Positions 46,512 through 57,808 are shown, counted from the first letter of the stretch. The stretch: DNA of 64,000 nucleotides from Lumbricus rubellus (GCA_945859605.1 OX243815.1:27949481-28013480); one strand, 5' to 3'. Program-made: numbers and translations. Notes: generated by a model from the sequence alone, not told the origin.

Positions 46512-47339
46512 CACGGTGTCCCAATTGAAGTGAGCCCCTTTTTGTTTTGGCGATATATCTGTTAATTCTAAATGAAACTCTGTGAAATTTCAGAGAAGGT
46601 AAGAGGGATAAATTATCAATGTTTTCTGAAAATTTTATCCAAGTCTGCGAATAGAGCCCGAAGTTATGCACATTCAAATTTGGACAAAGGAAATTGCAAG
46701 TTTCCAACATGTAAAAGATAGGAAATTATTGCTTGCACTGCACGCCTTACTTTATGAATTAAGCTTAATAAATATTTCCGTCATATTTCCGTCATCTCCA
46801 TGTTAGGGGACAATAATAAAAATGGTTTTCAGCAAAGATGATTTGGGTTTAATAAACAATTTAATAGAAGAAAAACATTACGTTGCAAAAGATTTTTAAA
46901 GGAATTTCTAACAGAAACTGGCCCATCGCAGCCTTATGAAACTCGCACACGCGTGACGTTCATCAGTGATCACTTCAAACAGCGAAATGTGGAAGAATGG
47001 AATCGTTTTGATTAAAGAGATTGTTGACAATGCAATCAATGAATGGCGAAATCGCCTTAGAGCATGCATTCGAGCTAATGGAGGACATTTTGAACATCAG
47101 TTTTGAAGAACAGCGCTAACACTAATTTCCTATCTTTTACATGTTGGAAAGTTACAATTTTAGTTGCCCAAATTTGAACGTGCATAACTTTGGACGTTGT
47201 TCGTAGAATTGGATATAATTTTCAGGAAGCATTGATAATTTATCCCTCTTAGATGCTGTGAAATTTTATAGAGTGTCATTTAGAATTGACAAGTATATCG
47301 CCAAAACAAAAAGGGGCTCACTTCAATTGGGACACCGTG
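46512..47339 (+). mobile_element. internally deleted mariner/IS630-like element with long inverted repeats
   Basis: 828 bp, starting CACGGTGTCCCAATTGAAG and ending CTTCAATTGGGACACCGTG, flanked by TA on both sides (46510-46511 and 47340-47341), as expected for Tc1/mariner. The inverted repeats extend about 200 bases inward (AAAGGGGCTCACTTC, ATATATCGCCAAAAC, GGATAAATTATCAATG). Between them lie transposase remnants, listed separately. The termini are well preserved while the coding part is dead, so it is a non-autonomous derivative. Confidence 0.88.
46822..47106 (+). pseudogene. transposase remnant (N- and C-terminal pieces)
   Basis: From ATG 46822 the frame reads a start typical of this transposase group (MVFSKDDLGLINNLIEEK) and is then broken by stops and frame changes. 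The end at about 47020-47106 reads VDNAINEWRNRLRACIRAN, then GGHFEH and a stop, the C-terminus of the same group. The central DDE catalytic region is absent. Probably an internal-deletion derivative. Confidence 0.7.
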
Positions 47340-47530
47340 TATAATTATTATTATAATCCCGTTGGACCGAAAATTGTGACGACCTTCTTTTTTAGTCATT
47401 CGGCAGAAGTTAGATCTACCTGTGAAAAATCTGACGACTTTTTTGGTCTATCTCACTGACCTTACCAAAAAAATATACGCAATCTAGCCTTTTACCTTTT
47501 TTCTTTAAAGTATACACATCCACTTCGTTC

Positions 47531-47800
47531 TCTCCGCTGCGCTCAGCTGCACAAGCGGATCTTATTGTTCCACGCTCACGGACTGCAATCAGACGGCGCC
47601 GTGCTTTCTCCGTGGCTGGCCCTGCGACCTGGAATGAGCTCACTGTTATCCTTCGTCAAATACCTATTGGCCTTTCTGCTTCATTTCTTTCTCTTCTTAA
47701 GACTGTCTTATTTGACCGGGGTTGGAGACCGTTGGACTGGGAGCGCTCCTAAGTAGAAACCTTGAAGGAGCGCTATATCAATTTCTCAGTAAATAAATAA
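47531..47800 (+). mobile_element. CR1/L2-like LINE 3' end
   Basis: The plus frame 47531-47752 encodes the typical C-terminus after reverse transcriptase: PRSRTAIRRRRAFSVAGPATWNEL, then LLKTVLF, ending DWERS before TAA at 47750. The last codons and the 3' UTR (GGGAGCGCTCCTAAGTAG...CTTGAAGGAGCGCTATATCAAT) equal the tail of the SINE family, and the element ends in an (AAAT)n run. 5' truncated. Confidence 0.85.
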
Positions 47801-47892
47801 ATAACATAGCTCATGCAATGCACTGATCCTGCATTCGAGTGAAACCTGCAGTATTCGATTCCCCCCTCCCCCCATCATAATATTCAACTCAC

Positions 47893-48002
47893 GTCAACGA
47901 CACACTGAATTATTTTGTCTGCATACAGTCCAGACATCAATTGCAGTATCTCGTTGAGCAGCTTCTCCTTTACACACAGTTCATCGTCATCATCATCGTC
48001 AT
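47893..48002 (-). CDS. candidate exon of a short secreted protein, unidentified
   Basis: 110 nt on the minus strand between a possible acceptor (TGCATTGCAG) and a consensus donor (GAC|GTGAGT). Only one frame is open. It encodes six Asp, then ELCVKEKLLNEILQLMSGLY, then ADKIIQCVVD, with two cysteines 24 residues apart and an amphipathic helix pattern. It begins in phase 1 and ends in phase 0. Such an acidic stretch ahead of a Cys-containing helix occurs in secreted peptide or hormone precursors, but I do not recognise the family. A plausible 5' partner lies at 48097-48223; no downstream exon was found. Confidence 0.42.
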
Positions 48003-48390
48003 CTGCAATGCATAGATCTATAACTTGATGGGAGTCTGTTTGGACGAAGGGGCGTGTCCGCCCACTCGTTCACGATCAACTATTCCCCATATAGACCGGC
48101 TTTCCCGGTTGGCTGCATGACCCGTTGAGTGACGAGCCATCGCCGGCAGAACGGAGTCACGTTGAAGATTAATAGGCGTGCGGCGATGAGCGCATGCAGC
48201 AGGAGGCTGAACAGCAGATGCATCTCGCAGAAGGACGGACGATCCTGTTGTCCTGACATCATATACGGACGACATCAGGAATCAGTCTTAGGTTGTTATA
48301 TGGTTCTGTGACGAGAAGGAGGAGGAGAGATAAGGAAGGGGCATCAAGAGAACTGCAGGGCGTTGGACGATAACATTTTGACTGCTGCAG
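48003..48390. other. GC-rich island, possible promoter
   Basis: Includes GGGGCGTGTCCGCCC (about 48050-48064), which contains GC/CACCC-type boxes that Sp/KLF factors could bind. It overlaps the tentative signal-peptide exon. Confidence 0.3.
48097..48223 (-). CDS. candidate signal-peptide exon paired with 47893-48002
   Basis: From ATG 48223 the minus frame reads MHLLFSLLLHALIAARLLIF, a good signal peptide shape, and continues through VTPFCRRWLVTQRVMQPTGKA. A GT in phase 1 (GCCG|GTCTAT at 48097/48096) would join it in frame with the acidic exon. The donor is weak, and a longer start at 48262 exists. The same DNA is open in another frame (48018-48275), so this is tentative. Confidence 0.28.
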
Positions 48391-48650
48391 CTAACCGCGG
48401 ACGAATTGAGGTTTGAAATCTAGATTTAAGAACTCGAAGTTTACTAACTAGGCTTATACAATCTGTCAAAAGATTGTCAGACAATTATTATTGTATAGTG
48501 TAAGATTTTAGTCTTGAATAACATTTCGGTAGTTAACCGCGTGGACGAAGATTTGAAATCTAGATTTAAGATATGGGAGTTGTTTCCTTTGACAATCTGT
48601 GAAACGATTCTACCCGCAGTATAGTATAAGATTTAGTCTTGAATTCGTTT
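48391..48650. repeat. two-unit tandem duplication
   Basis: TAACCGCGGACGAATTGAGG / TAACCGCGTGGACGAAG, TTTGAAATCTAGATTTAAGA, CAATCTGT and TATAGTxTAAGATTT occur in the same order from about 48392 and again from about 48535. Confidence 0.8.
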
Positions 48651-49917
48651 AAAAGATTTTAAGTCTACGAATTAAAATATTTTGATTCTGTTAGTTATAG
48701 AAGTTTAGTTATATGAGTTTAGTTTTGAAATAACTAAAAAAGATCAGAGATTATTTTGTTCGAGTCGTTTCGATTCCACTGCTGTATTCAACGAATCGTC
48801 ATCACAGAATCAACATCGAAAGAGAATTGCATAAGATGATCATCGGAACAACCTCTCCCGACAAATTAAAATTTTAGCGGTGTCCAAAAAGATCACTGTA
48901 AGCTACTTTTGGTTGATCTTCACTGATAAATGTTCATTCATTCATTCATTCAAGAATTTATATAGCGCTGCTTCAAGGGGACTACTCAGAAGCGCTCCCG
49001 ACTCTAGCACTGCAAAAGGGACAGTTTTGAATTTAATAAAAAAATCTTCAGTTATATATATACCCCAGAAATTAGACGTAACTCCTGTGGGAGTCCATTC
49101 CAGACAACTTGGCCGATCACAGAAAAGGCTATACTTTGCATCGTTGCAGTTCGTGGGAACCGAATGGGATCAATAGCAATCCCTTCTGTGCAGAACGGAG
49201 GGGCGGTGGCCTTGGGTATACTCGTGGAGCAACAAAGCTCTCGCAAGTATAGTCTGAGGCAATTCCAAGCTGGCCTTGCCTAACTATAGAGCAGCGATCC
49301 TAAATTCAATGCGCTGGCGAGTAGAAAGCCAGTGTAATAGGTCTATATCTAAAAGCAAAAAGCAGTGTTAATTTATACAGCGATAACTTGATGAAAGTAG
49401 GCATATGCGAGTGACTTCTTTCCCCCTTCTCCGTCCACTTCCCTCTCTCGAAATCTCTCTACTTATCTCATGCATCAGTTCATCGATATGCAACACAAAA
49501 GAAATATTTCGGCTGCGCATGGAGTTCAAACTTTCCTGCCTTTCAGAATGAACCTCATGAGTGCCTCAAAGGCTTCATATATTTCAGAGATTGAAATATA
49601 GCTCGTCAACATGCAGCTGTCTGTTCATGTAGGATGGGGATTGCCGGGGGAGGTTATAAGAAGTCGATTCTCCTATTTTTCTTAGGTCCAACAGTTGAAA
49701 GCTTTCTTAATTGCACACCCAACCTACACATAAATCAACGTGTCATGACCCCTCAGTTATTTTCTACGATTCTCATAATGCTGCAGCAGTTAGAAATTGG
49801 TTAACTCAGGACATGAAGTTTTGGCATGAGCATATATAGACATAAAACCCATATAGACCAGATTGATGAGTTAGATCAACTCGATATCGATCACTATATA
49901 CAGAACCAACATCGCTC
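48651..49917. other. gene-free stretch
   Basis: Contains a SINE/LINE tail (48928-49015). No exon supported. Confidence 0.4.
48928..49015 (-). mobile_element. SINE/LINE tail fragment
   Basis: (ATTC)n, then AATTTATATAGCGCTGCTTCAAG..CTACTCAGAAGCGCTCCCG: the family tail in reverse orientation, ending in its simple repeat. Confidence 0.78.
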
Positions 49918-50264
49918 CGTCCGTCCATCCGTCCTTTTCGTACAACAATTCATCCTCCAGCCATCAATCCATCCGTTCCTTAATCTTTCCATCCATCCAT
50001 TCATTTATCCATCCGTCCATCAAACCATCCATCCATCAATCCGTCCTTCCATCAATTCATCTTCCATATACATCTATCCATCCATTAACCATCCATCCTT
50101 CAATCCATCAATTCATCCATCCTTCAATTCATCTTCCATCCATCTAACCATTCCTCCATCCATCCATCCATCCATTCATTCATCCATCCATCCATACATC
50201 AACCCATTCATCCATTCCTCCATCTATTCATCTCTCCATCCATCCATCCATTCATCCATCATCC
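49918..50264. repeat. degenerate (CCAT)n array
   Basis: CCATCCAT, CAATCCAT and TTCATCCAT steps. The plus frame is an Ile-His-Pro-Ser repeat. Confidence 0.93.
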
Positions 50265-50345
50265 ATACGGTAGAGTAATGGTTAACACGCTGGCCAAGTG
50301 TGCGAGAGGTAGCAGGTTCGTGCCCCCCGTTGGCGGATTTGATTT
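50265..50345 (+). mobile_element. tRNA-like SINE head, second family
   Basis: CGGTAGAGTAATGGTTAACACGC resembles box A and GCAGGTTCGTGCC resembles box B, about 40 bases apart. It does not close into a proper acceptor stem, so a tRNA-derived SINE is more likely than a tRNA gene. The body beyond 50345 has no second copy in the window. Confidence 0.5.
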
Positions 50346-51331
50346 TTGCTGCTATTAGCGCCGTGTAATTGCAAAGCTGCAGTCTGCTCAGTTGACAGTT
50401 AAGTTTAATTAAGATTACTGCATAACTTGTAAATGTAAAGCGCAGTGCGTCTTGCAGGCGTTTCATCAAAGAAAAGATTGTTATTTAGATCTATTATTAT
50501 TATTATTACACGCATTTATTCATCTCCATTACTTGAATTTCATCATTGCGGTAACGATTTGATACGACGTGAAAAATAAAACTCCTTAATAAGCAATATT
50601 CTAATCACTGCACCTGCTGCAATCAATCAATTACGGAGTGTTATCGCCGTTATAGCACCAAATCCAATCGCACTGAATACTAATGCAGAAAACGACCCCA
50701 ATATATATGATGATGATCCGATACGAATCTCATTCTCTCGTCTGCTTTTGCCGTGATCACCAGCATCACCTGCTCAATGCTCAATGCTCATTGAGCTGCT
50801 CAAATCAGATCGCATTACTTATTATGCAGTCAATGATAACATTGGGCTGCTTAATAATAATCATATTATCGTATTACACTCAGCGAATCAAGTCTCGCTT
50901 CTTCAAACCATTTCTAATTGCAATTGTAATTGTAGTTGCTTTGTAATTTTATTGCAACTGTAATTGTATTGCAGTTGTAATTGTAAGTGTAATTGTAGTG
51001 CAACATTTATGAAGCGCCAATTCATTTAGACTATTTCGCCAATTATTAATAATTATTACTATCTAAGAATTTTCAAATCCAAAAAAAGAAATTGTTAGCA
51101 AAAGCAAAGTTAGAAGGTCGAATGTGTAAAATGGAGTTATTAACAAACCTGCATGAGACGATGATATTATCCACACGAGGGTTAAAGTTGCGGCTATAAC
51201 AAGAGTTTGGATTTTTCTGCTTTTTCTTCTTAGGAGGCTAGAAAAGAAAAGAATCGGTGAATAGAAACCGAATAGAGTCTAAACAATTACTAGAGAGCAA
51301 CAAAGGTTTTGAAATCTTCTATTCGCAAGAA
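50346..51331. other. 5' flank of the plus-strand Sp gene
   Basis: AT-rich. At 51211-51233 a strong pyrimidine tract ends in TTCTTAG, a likely splice acceptor for a 5' UTR exon upstream. An in-frame TAG at 51239-51241 shows that coding does not extend upstream through it. Confidence 0.55.
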
Positions 51332-52750
51332 ATGGATGACATTCTCAACAAACCGTTTCCTCTCTGGAAGACTTCTCAACGCGAACAGAAACTAATCGAC
51401 TTCTCTGCAGCAGTGGACGGAGTGAACTTCGTGGAGAAGCTCAGCCAGACTCCTTGCAGTCACACGGACTCCTCCTACCAAACACCAACAACCAACTGTT
51501 CCACGTCGTCGTCATCGTCTTCATCTTCATCCTACCACATCGATTATTCCCGCGACACCCATGACCCTCCACCTAAGAACCTAGGACTGCAGTGTCCACC
51601 TCCACCACCGCCACCACCGCCTTCCTACCCTGCCGTCTACTCCCGCCTTGCTGCGGCCGGGCACCTGTACGAGACCTGGCCCTTCCACCTTGCTGCAGGC
51701 ACCGGCGGCTACGCATCGGCCTCGCCATCGCTGAAGAAGGAAGCGATGAATTCGAACCAGGCTCCGAGTCTCTGGGACATGTATCCCACGACGTGTAACG
51801 GTGGCTGGCTGTCCGACATATCCGCACTGTCCGGCAGCTTCGCCACCCCGTGCATCGGCCTGGACCATTCCATGTTCGGTAACCTACCGTCGTCGAACAT
51901 CTCCTCCCTTCTCCAGGTGTCGTCTGCCGCTGCTTCTCCGTCCGCCGACCCGACAACCGGAAGTGATTCAAGCGACAGGTACAAGACGGTCCTCTCCACC
52001 ACCAGAGGTCGTTGTGCCGAGCTGGGGTACCTGATGGACAGCCCGATCCACACTCCGTACCCGTCTCGGCTGAGCACCAGTGGATCAGGCGGAGCAGGAG
52101 GAGGAGGGTCAACCCAGTCGAGCACCCGCGCCCAGAGACGGTACTCGACTGGCCGACCGAACTGCGACTGCCCCAACTGCCAGGAGATCGACCGCCTTGG
52201 TCCGGCGGGGGAGTACCTGCGGAAGACGATCCAGCACTGCTGCCACGTTCCCGGATGTGGCAAGGTGTACGGGAAGACGTCTCACCTGAAGGCTCACCTG
52301 CGCTGGCATACAGGTGAGAGGTCGTTTGTCTGCAATTGGTTGTTCTGCGGAAAGCGCTTCACACGCTCCGACGAGCTGCAGAGACATCTGCGAACGCACA
52401 CAGGAGAGAAGCGGTTCCAGTGTTCCGTGTGTAACAAGCGTTTCACGAGAAGCGATCACCTGAACAAGCACGTGAAGACGCACTGCAGTGGAGGAGGAGG
52501 AGACGGGGATATGATCAAAGAGGAGGGAGAGGAGGAGGGACAGGACCGGAACCCAAATCACATCATCACCGGCGCTGGACTCCCTCAGGGAATGACGGCG
52601 GGCTCGGCGGGACCCTACAGCAAGGACCCCAGCGGTGTTGTCATCTCGTCGTTTCAGTGTGCCGCTGCAGAGCATCATCGCATGAAGGCCATTCAGCCTC
52701 CGCCGCCATTGCAGTCCTCGGCCAGGTTTCCACCTAGTAGACCTACCTGA
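51332..52750 (+). CDS. Sp-family zinc-finger transcription factor (Sp6-9 class), plus copy
   Basis: 472 aa from ATG 51332 ([12 protein letters not shown]). A GTG 75 bases upstream is not a credible animal start, and an in-frame stop follows the acceptor at 51233, so translation starts in this exon. Low-complexity Ser (51513-51535) and Pro (51596-51625) runs lie in the activation half. The Btd box CDCPNCQE is at residues 278-285 and C2H2 fingers at 304-326, 334-356 and 364-384, with contact residues KHA, RER and RHK, so GC-box binding is expected. The linker between fingers 1 and 2 is TGERSF instead of the usual TGERPF. Sp6-9 genes act in limb, appendage and neural patterning in animals. Sp5 is the alternative but normally has CRCPNC. 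A Gly/Glu-rich tail ends the protein. Confidence 0.92.
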   Translation: MDDILNKPFPLWKTSQREQKLIDFSAAVDGVNFVEKLSQTPCSHTDSSYQTPTTNCSTSSSSSSSSSYHIDYSRDTHDPPPKNLGLQCPPPPPPPPPSYPAVYSRLAAAGHLYETWPFHLAAGTGGYASASPSLKKEAMNSNQAPSLWDMYPTTCNGGWLSDISALSGSFATPCIGLDHSMFGNLPSSNISSLLQVSSAAASPSADPTTGSDSSDRYKTVLSTTRGRCAELGYLMDSPIHTPYPSRLSTSGSGGAGGGGSTQSSTRAQRRYSTGRPNCDCPNCQEIDRLGPAGEYLRKTIQHCCHVPGCGKVYGKTSHLKAHLRWHTGERSFVCNWLFCGKRFTRSDELQRHLRTHTGEKRFQCSVCNKRFTRSDHLNKHVKTHCSGGGGDGDMIKEEGEEEGQDRNPNHIITGAGLPQGMTAGSAGPYSKDPSGVVISSFQCAAAEHHRMKAIQPPPPLQSSARFPPSRPT

Positions 52751-54721
52751 AGAAGATGCCAGAAGATGCGCAGAAAAAACAATAGATAATAGGCCGCATC
52801 TGTAAGCTTATATCATGTATACAGATTATAATAGGCCTATTATAATACCGATCTCCTCCGCACGTCATTGAATACACATTAGATGTTCATAATTTATTTG
52901 AAAGGCAAATTCCCTAAGCTAATATACTACTCTTTTGGTATTGTAGTTATCATACCAACGTTGAGCTCCTTTATGTAGGAACATTAACTTAATTGTGCAA
53001 AAAATCGCCTTCTCATTGACGTTTATAAACAATATACACCGTGTACCTTCAGAATATAAGCTTAAACTAATAGTTATCGACGTCACAGGACCATGCATGT
53101 ATTCCGGGACATTGTCAAAATAATGATACCAGGCTATACTATAAAAATAAAGCGCCTGCATTCTGGTTTTAATCTGTATACAGGATCTCCCTCCCTTAGC
53201 CGTAATATTATCAAGACAATAATACGATTAGATAGTATAGGGCTATAGGCCTATAGCTAGATGCATGCCTATAGTAAGCGATTCCTCCAACAGTTGAATG
53301 TGGCATGTCAAGAAGTTTGACCCATGCACCATAACAATTAATATTATTGTGCCTGAAAAGTTGAAAAAATTGATATAATTATTACAACAATTCAAGGTGG
53401 GAAACGAGTTTGTGTGTATTATAATACAGTATATAGTTACAGTCCTGCTAGCGCTAAGTCCACCGTCTATTAATAGCATACCGGAAGACTTGATGGAAAA
53501 AATTAACCGTGAAAAATACATTCTTACAATTATTATATTATGGCGCCTTTTCGATATAACAAATCGGTGTTCGAGACTGCAGCTCCACATAGGCCCCCTA
53601 ATATCAATTATTGGAGTGTTAAACTTGGTTTCAGCGTTTCGTTAGTTCAAATTATCATCCAGTAATAGGTTGTGGGTCTTTAAGACTCCGTACAACTATT
53701 GAAATGGTGCATTGTCACCCAACGCAAAATTGATAATTGGGCGCTGAACATCAATGCATCAATGAGCACTGGCGGTGTTTTCTATCTAATGATTGGAAAT
53801 CGTCCCTCGCTCAGCGGGGTTCCTTCATAGAAGAATCGTGTGGGATGGTCGTATAGTTCCCTCCCATGCACCCACAGCGACAGTCTCCTTCCCGCCGTCC
53901 TATAGTTCCCTCCCAAGCACCCACAATCTCCTTCCCGTCTTATTGTGCAGCGACGCAGGGCGCCTCTACAAAGGTCGAGGGGTCGTCAGATTCGGGGTTG
54001 GCGAAAGTGAGATAATTATGTGTACGGAGGTGAGAGACGATTAGCGGCGCCATCTTCCCACTCGTTTCAGTTGTCGCATCAGGTTTCATTTTCTGATTGA
54101 CCTGCAGTTCAGTTCACGGTTTACATGCAGAAGCATGGACGGATTTACTTTGAAAGTACGCAGCTCAATATATCAATAAGAAAATGCTGTAAAATGTGGG
54201 CCTATACTGCAGCACGTTCTTTAATGTTAGAGCAGTGATGAGAAAAGTATTCGTATTTACTTCAATGTAGGCCTAGTAGTAGTTGCAGTTTAACGACACT
54301 GTGCGGTGATAAAAACCATTAGCGACGCCCTCTTCCTTTATCCAGGCTTGGGACTGGCACTGGCAGAATGCAACCAGTGGCGGAGTTTACTTCAATGTCT
54401 GTCTTTGCTTTTCTATGTATAGTCTTTCGTCTGCTACAATGTGCAATGTGGTCAAATGACTTTAAAAGTGAATAATTAGCCTATATCGCTGGCCAGCGTC
54501 TTGGAGGGTATTCCTTGATATTGGCACATATAGCCCTATACGTATACGCATTAAGTCAAACGCTTGAAAACAGCTATCAAGAACCGCATTTCCACAATTC
54601 GATGCCATATATGCGCCTTGAGCTTAGTCCTCCAAAGTTTCTTGAATATTGCGAGAAGTGAATTTAGTTCTCAATATTTTCGGTAGCCTACCCGTGAACT
54701 TTCGACAGAAAATCCGAAAAC
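52751..54721. other. gene-free stretch 3' of the plus-strand Sp gene
   Basis: A short duplication of CCTATAGTTCCCTCCCA(T/A)GC occurs near 53855 and 53900. A dispersed repeat fragment lies at about 54319-54386. No exon supported. Confidence 0.45.
54319..54386. repeat. dispersed repeat fragment shared with about 26890-26962
   Basis: ATTAGCGACGCCCTCTTCC, CAGGCTTGGGACTGGCACTG and CAGAATGCAACCAGTGGCGG correspond to the 26.9-kb copy. Confidence 0.55.
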
Positions 54722-54722
54722 C

Positions 54723-55056
54723 AGGGCCGGATTAAGAAATGTGAGGGCCCTGCTCGGAAAATTTGGGGGAAAAAATTTGTATCCGCCAAAAAAGTTGATG
54801 ACCTTTTTTGTTTCTCTATCGTCGAGTAGGCCTACTGTATACCTTTATGCCCGCTCTTCAGTCGAATTCGGTCATTATTCAACGCTATAGCCTACATTAT
54901 GATTCTTGGTCTTCCTTTTGTAGGCTACTTCTTGTAAAAATAACTGGGAGGTTGGACCATTATCCACTTGGAATCGGGGTGTAAAAAAGACTTTAACATG
55001 AGGTTCTAAGAAAGACTGGGGGGTGGAAACCCCAACCACCCGGAAATTCTCACCCT
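54723..55056. mobile_element. DNA-transposon relic with CAGGG..CCCTG ends
   Basis: Begins CAGGGCCGGATTAAGAAATG with AGGGCCCTGCTCGG close behind, a start typical of hAT-type MITEs in animals, and ends ATTCTCACCCTG. The right 95 bases match the right part of 10609-10861. Decayed; no transposase. Confidence 0.6.
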
Positions 55057-55294
55057 GGCACCACCTCAAGAGAGTCAAGAGAAGCGGCCGAGAATTTAGC
55101 ACAGGACCTAGGCTACATTTCAATCGATTTGTCAATGCCCAGCAGCATCAAAATTGCAGCCATGATGGAGCTGAGGAAATGTGAAGTAGGCCTAGGCCTA
55201 AATGATCATTGCCTATTATGCTCTGTTCTGAATATATGCAATAGGCATATACATGCTTAGGCCTATATGAAAATTTAAGACTGAATTCATAAGC

Positions 55295-55468
55295 ATTAAA
55301 AAAGTATGTTAGGTAAAAACGCTGGTCAGTAGGCTATATTATGCTAAGCTTAGCCTATATCAGAATTCTTATATGCAAGGTCATTATAAGAATTCTGATA
55401 TAAAATAGCCTAGGCATACTTATCAGCGTTTTTCGCTGTTTTTAAATTAACTGACATACTTTTTAAAA
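55295..55468. repeat. long near-palindrome (fold-back element)
   Basis: Centre: ATATCAGAATTCTTATA and TATAAGAATTCTGATAT, perfect 17-base arms around about 11 bases. Further out GGCTA/TAGCC, AAAAACGCTG/CAGCGTTTTT and AAAAAGTATGT/ACATACTTTTT also pair. Either a fold-back MITE or a structured element; no target duplication is obvious. Confidence 0.75.
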
Positions 55469-56358
55469 TCTCAAAGAATCATTCTTATATAATTTTGTTT
55501 TCAGTGTGGTCGCTTCTATTGATAAATGAACCAAATGAATTTCAAAAGCAATCGCTAGACGACGCTAGGGCTACATTGACACCCTAGCGAATGAATGCAA
55601 ATGTTATTAACGTAGCATTGTAGCTAATGTCCAGAAAATGTTTCTGTAACGAATAAAAACTAATAACCGTATGTCTTCGATGATGATGATGCTCATTTTT
55701 TAGTTAACCAGATTGGGTCATTTGTCACGAGTTCCTACCATGATGTAGATATTTACAGGCCTCAGTGTTGGGCTCTAGGAATTTACAGTTCACTGTTACG
55801 AGTATACGTTGGAAGTTGGATGCTGACTTTTTCGGGTAGACCTCAACGCAAGTCTTAAGCCTAGATAAAGGATGAAAGCGTCGTTAAATGAAAACTACTA
55901 CCACAGCCCGAGGGAAAGGATGCCAGTCTTTTAAAGTCTATTATATATTTATATATTTACGAAGACAACGAAGCACATATTATGCTATGCTCAATATTAA
56001 GGGATGGCTTTATGGGCATGCGCTAGTCCTACTCCGCCTTCTGTTTTTTTTACCTTGAACCATATTGTTTGGTCCTCAGGTTGATATTGCAGTTTGGTAT
56101 AAAGTGAAATATCATCTAACAATATGCAGGGAATAAGTTTAAGACCATCCTGTATAGTGTATAGTGTATAGTGTATACAATTGGACGATTCGCTGCGATT
56201 TCTCCTCGTTGTTTTCATTATCCGGTATATTATTTAAAATGTCATGAAACACAATTGCGAATATTATTGACTTTATTTTGGTACTTTGACTTTATTTTGG
56301 TATTTTGTAGCTTCTACAACCTCATTCTTTGTGTTGGATGCATTTAGTAAGTCAACAT

Positions 56359-56362
56359 AAAA
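56359..56362 (-). terminator. Pol III terminator of tRNA-Ser
   Basis: TTTT on the minus strand, 6 bases after the tRNA 3' end. Confidence 0.75.
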
Positions 56363-56368
56363 TCGAAT

Positions 56369-56450
56369 CGACGAGGATGGGATTCGAACCCACGCGGGGA
56401 GACCCCAATGGATTAGCAGTCCATCGCCTTAACCACTCGGCCACCTCGTC
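56369..56450 (-). tRNA. tRNA-Ser(GCT)
   Basis: 82 nt. Acceptor stem GACGAGG/CCTCGTC with discriminator G, D-arm with AGTGGTTAAGG, anticodon loop CTGCTAA (anticodon GCT, + strand 56415-56417), long variable arm GGGG-TCT-CCCC typical of Ser, and T-arm GTGGGTTCGAATCCCAT. No intron, no encoded CCA, followed by a T4 stop. Reads AGC/AGT codons. A functional nuclear gene by all visible criteria. Confidence 0.97.
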
Positions 56451-57731
56451 ACATGTTTGACGTACGCGTGTTTAGCATATTCCATACTCCTTAACTGTCT
56501 GAATAATTCCGTTAACTTGATGTGCATTGTGCATCATGGTATATGATTAGATCACGTGAATTACAAGAATGTGAGATAACAAAGAGAGTAAATAGGTTCA
56601 ATGATGGGCACGCTTAACGAGTAGAGCTCGAAGAAAACGCAGCAATAAACATGACAGTGCACTAGTACATGTATATAGGCTAGGTTCAGGGTCGGATTTA
56701 CATGTAATCCAACTAAGCAACTGCTTAGGGCCTCCGGAATCTGGGGGCCTCCAAAAGTGAGCTAAAGAAAAAAATTCAGAGGCTTATAAATTGTAACTTA
56801 TAAATATTAACAAATTGTACAGGATAGAAAATATAAATAACACGAGACATTCAAGTTTGATTCAATTACAACAATTTTAGGCCTATGCCTTACATAGGCT
56901 ACTTTTAGTTAATTGGATGTTAGCCATGTGGCCCCCTAATGTCCTTCAACTTAGAAAAAGTGGCCTTGAAGTCAACAAAGGTTGGGAACCACTGCGTTAG
57001 AGACTATCAGTAGTTGATCAAACATGGATTATTGGCGCAATATGCATTAGGAATATACTTAAATCTAGCAATAATTTTATGCATTTTGTCTGTTTTTATC
57101 CTTAAGTGGGCCTCATAATTGAAATTGCCTAGGGCCTCACCATGGGCGCCCGCAGCATAGGTCAAGGGGGGTCGCGTGACCCCCCCTGGAAATCCTGACA
57201 AAATATTGATAATCACCATTTCTGGAAAAAATGACCACAAGTCATTGTGTTCTTTTACTTTATACAACTTTTTTGTGTATCTTCTGGTTATCTCTACATC
57301 CGTAGAAAAAAGAAAATAAAACCAGAAACATAAGAGGCCAAACATTGCTATAGATCTATAGCTATTTTGACAAACTATAAGACTTGTTACAGAGAGACTT
57401 TTCTTGTAACGAAAGGACTCATGGTCCTTATTTTATGAGCTACCTCGTCGGAAGTAGAAACTTGGTCTCAAGAATCTTAATTTATTTGCGTGACTCGTAT
57501 TTTCTTTCTCAGCTTCAGTTTAAACTTTAATTCATTTATTGTTAGCGTGAATGTACTGTTAATTGACGTATACCCTCAAGTCTATGTTTGAGCTGTTGAC
57601 CGGCCTTCGGTTTTATTATAGTCTGAGGGTTCTGGGTCACGTCGATAGAGAACTACACATGTATGAATAGCCTACAGATGTTCAGATATGTGAGTCTGAG
57701 AGGCAAACATTGCAGCTCATTATTGCTCGCG

Positions 57732-57733
<2 letters not shown>
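56451..57733. other. stretch with DNA-transposon debris
   Basis: See 56693-57180. The remainder is AT-rich with no exon supported. Confidence 0.45.
56693..57180. mobile_element. hAT-like relic, mosaic
   Basis: Starts CAGGGTCGGATTTACATGTAA with CTGCTTAGGGCCTCCG, and carries GCCTAGGGCCTCACC near 57127-57141 in reverse sense, followed by GGGCGCCCGCAGCATAGGTC with a GGGGGGTCGCGTGACCCCCC palindrome (57166-57185). The style is that of animal hAT MITEs. Boundaries are uncertain. Confidence 0.45.

Positions 57734-57808
<75 letters not shown>
57734..57808. repeat. (CA)n microsatellite
   Basis: Pure CA run of about 75 bases. Confidence 0.97.

Larger units (their letters stand above)
55057..56368. other. 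gene-free AT-rich stretch
   Basis: Holds the palindrome at 55295-55468. No exon supported. Confidence 0.45.

Noticed and set aside
51257..51331. N-terminal 25-residue extension of the plus Sp protein
   Set aside because: It starts at GTG, not a credible animal start here, and the first ATG is at 51332.
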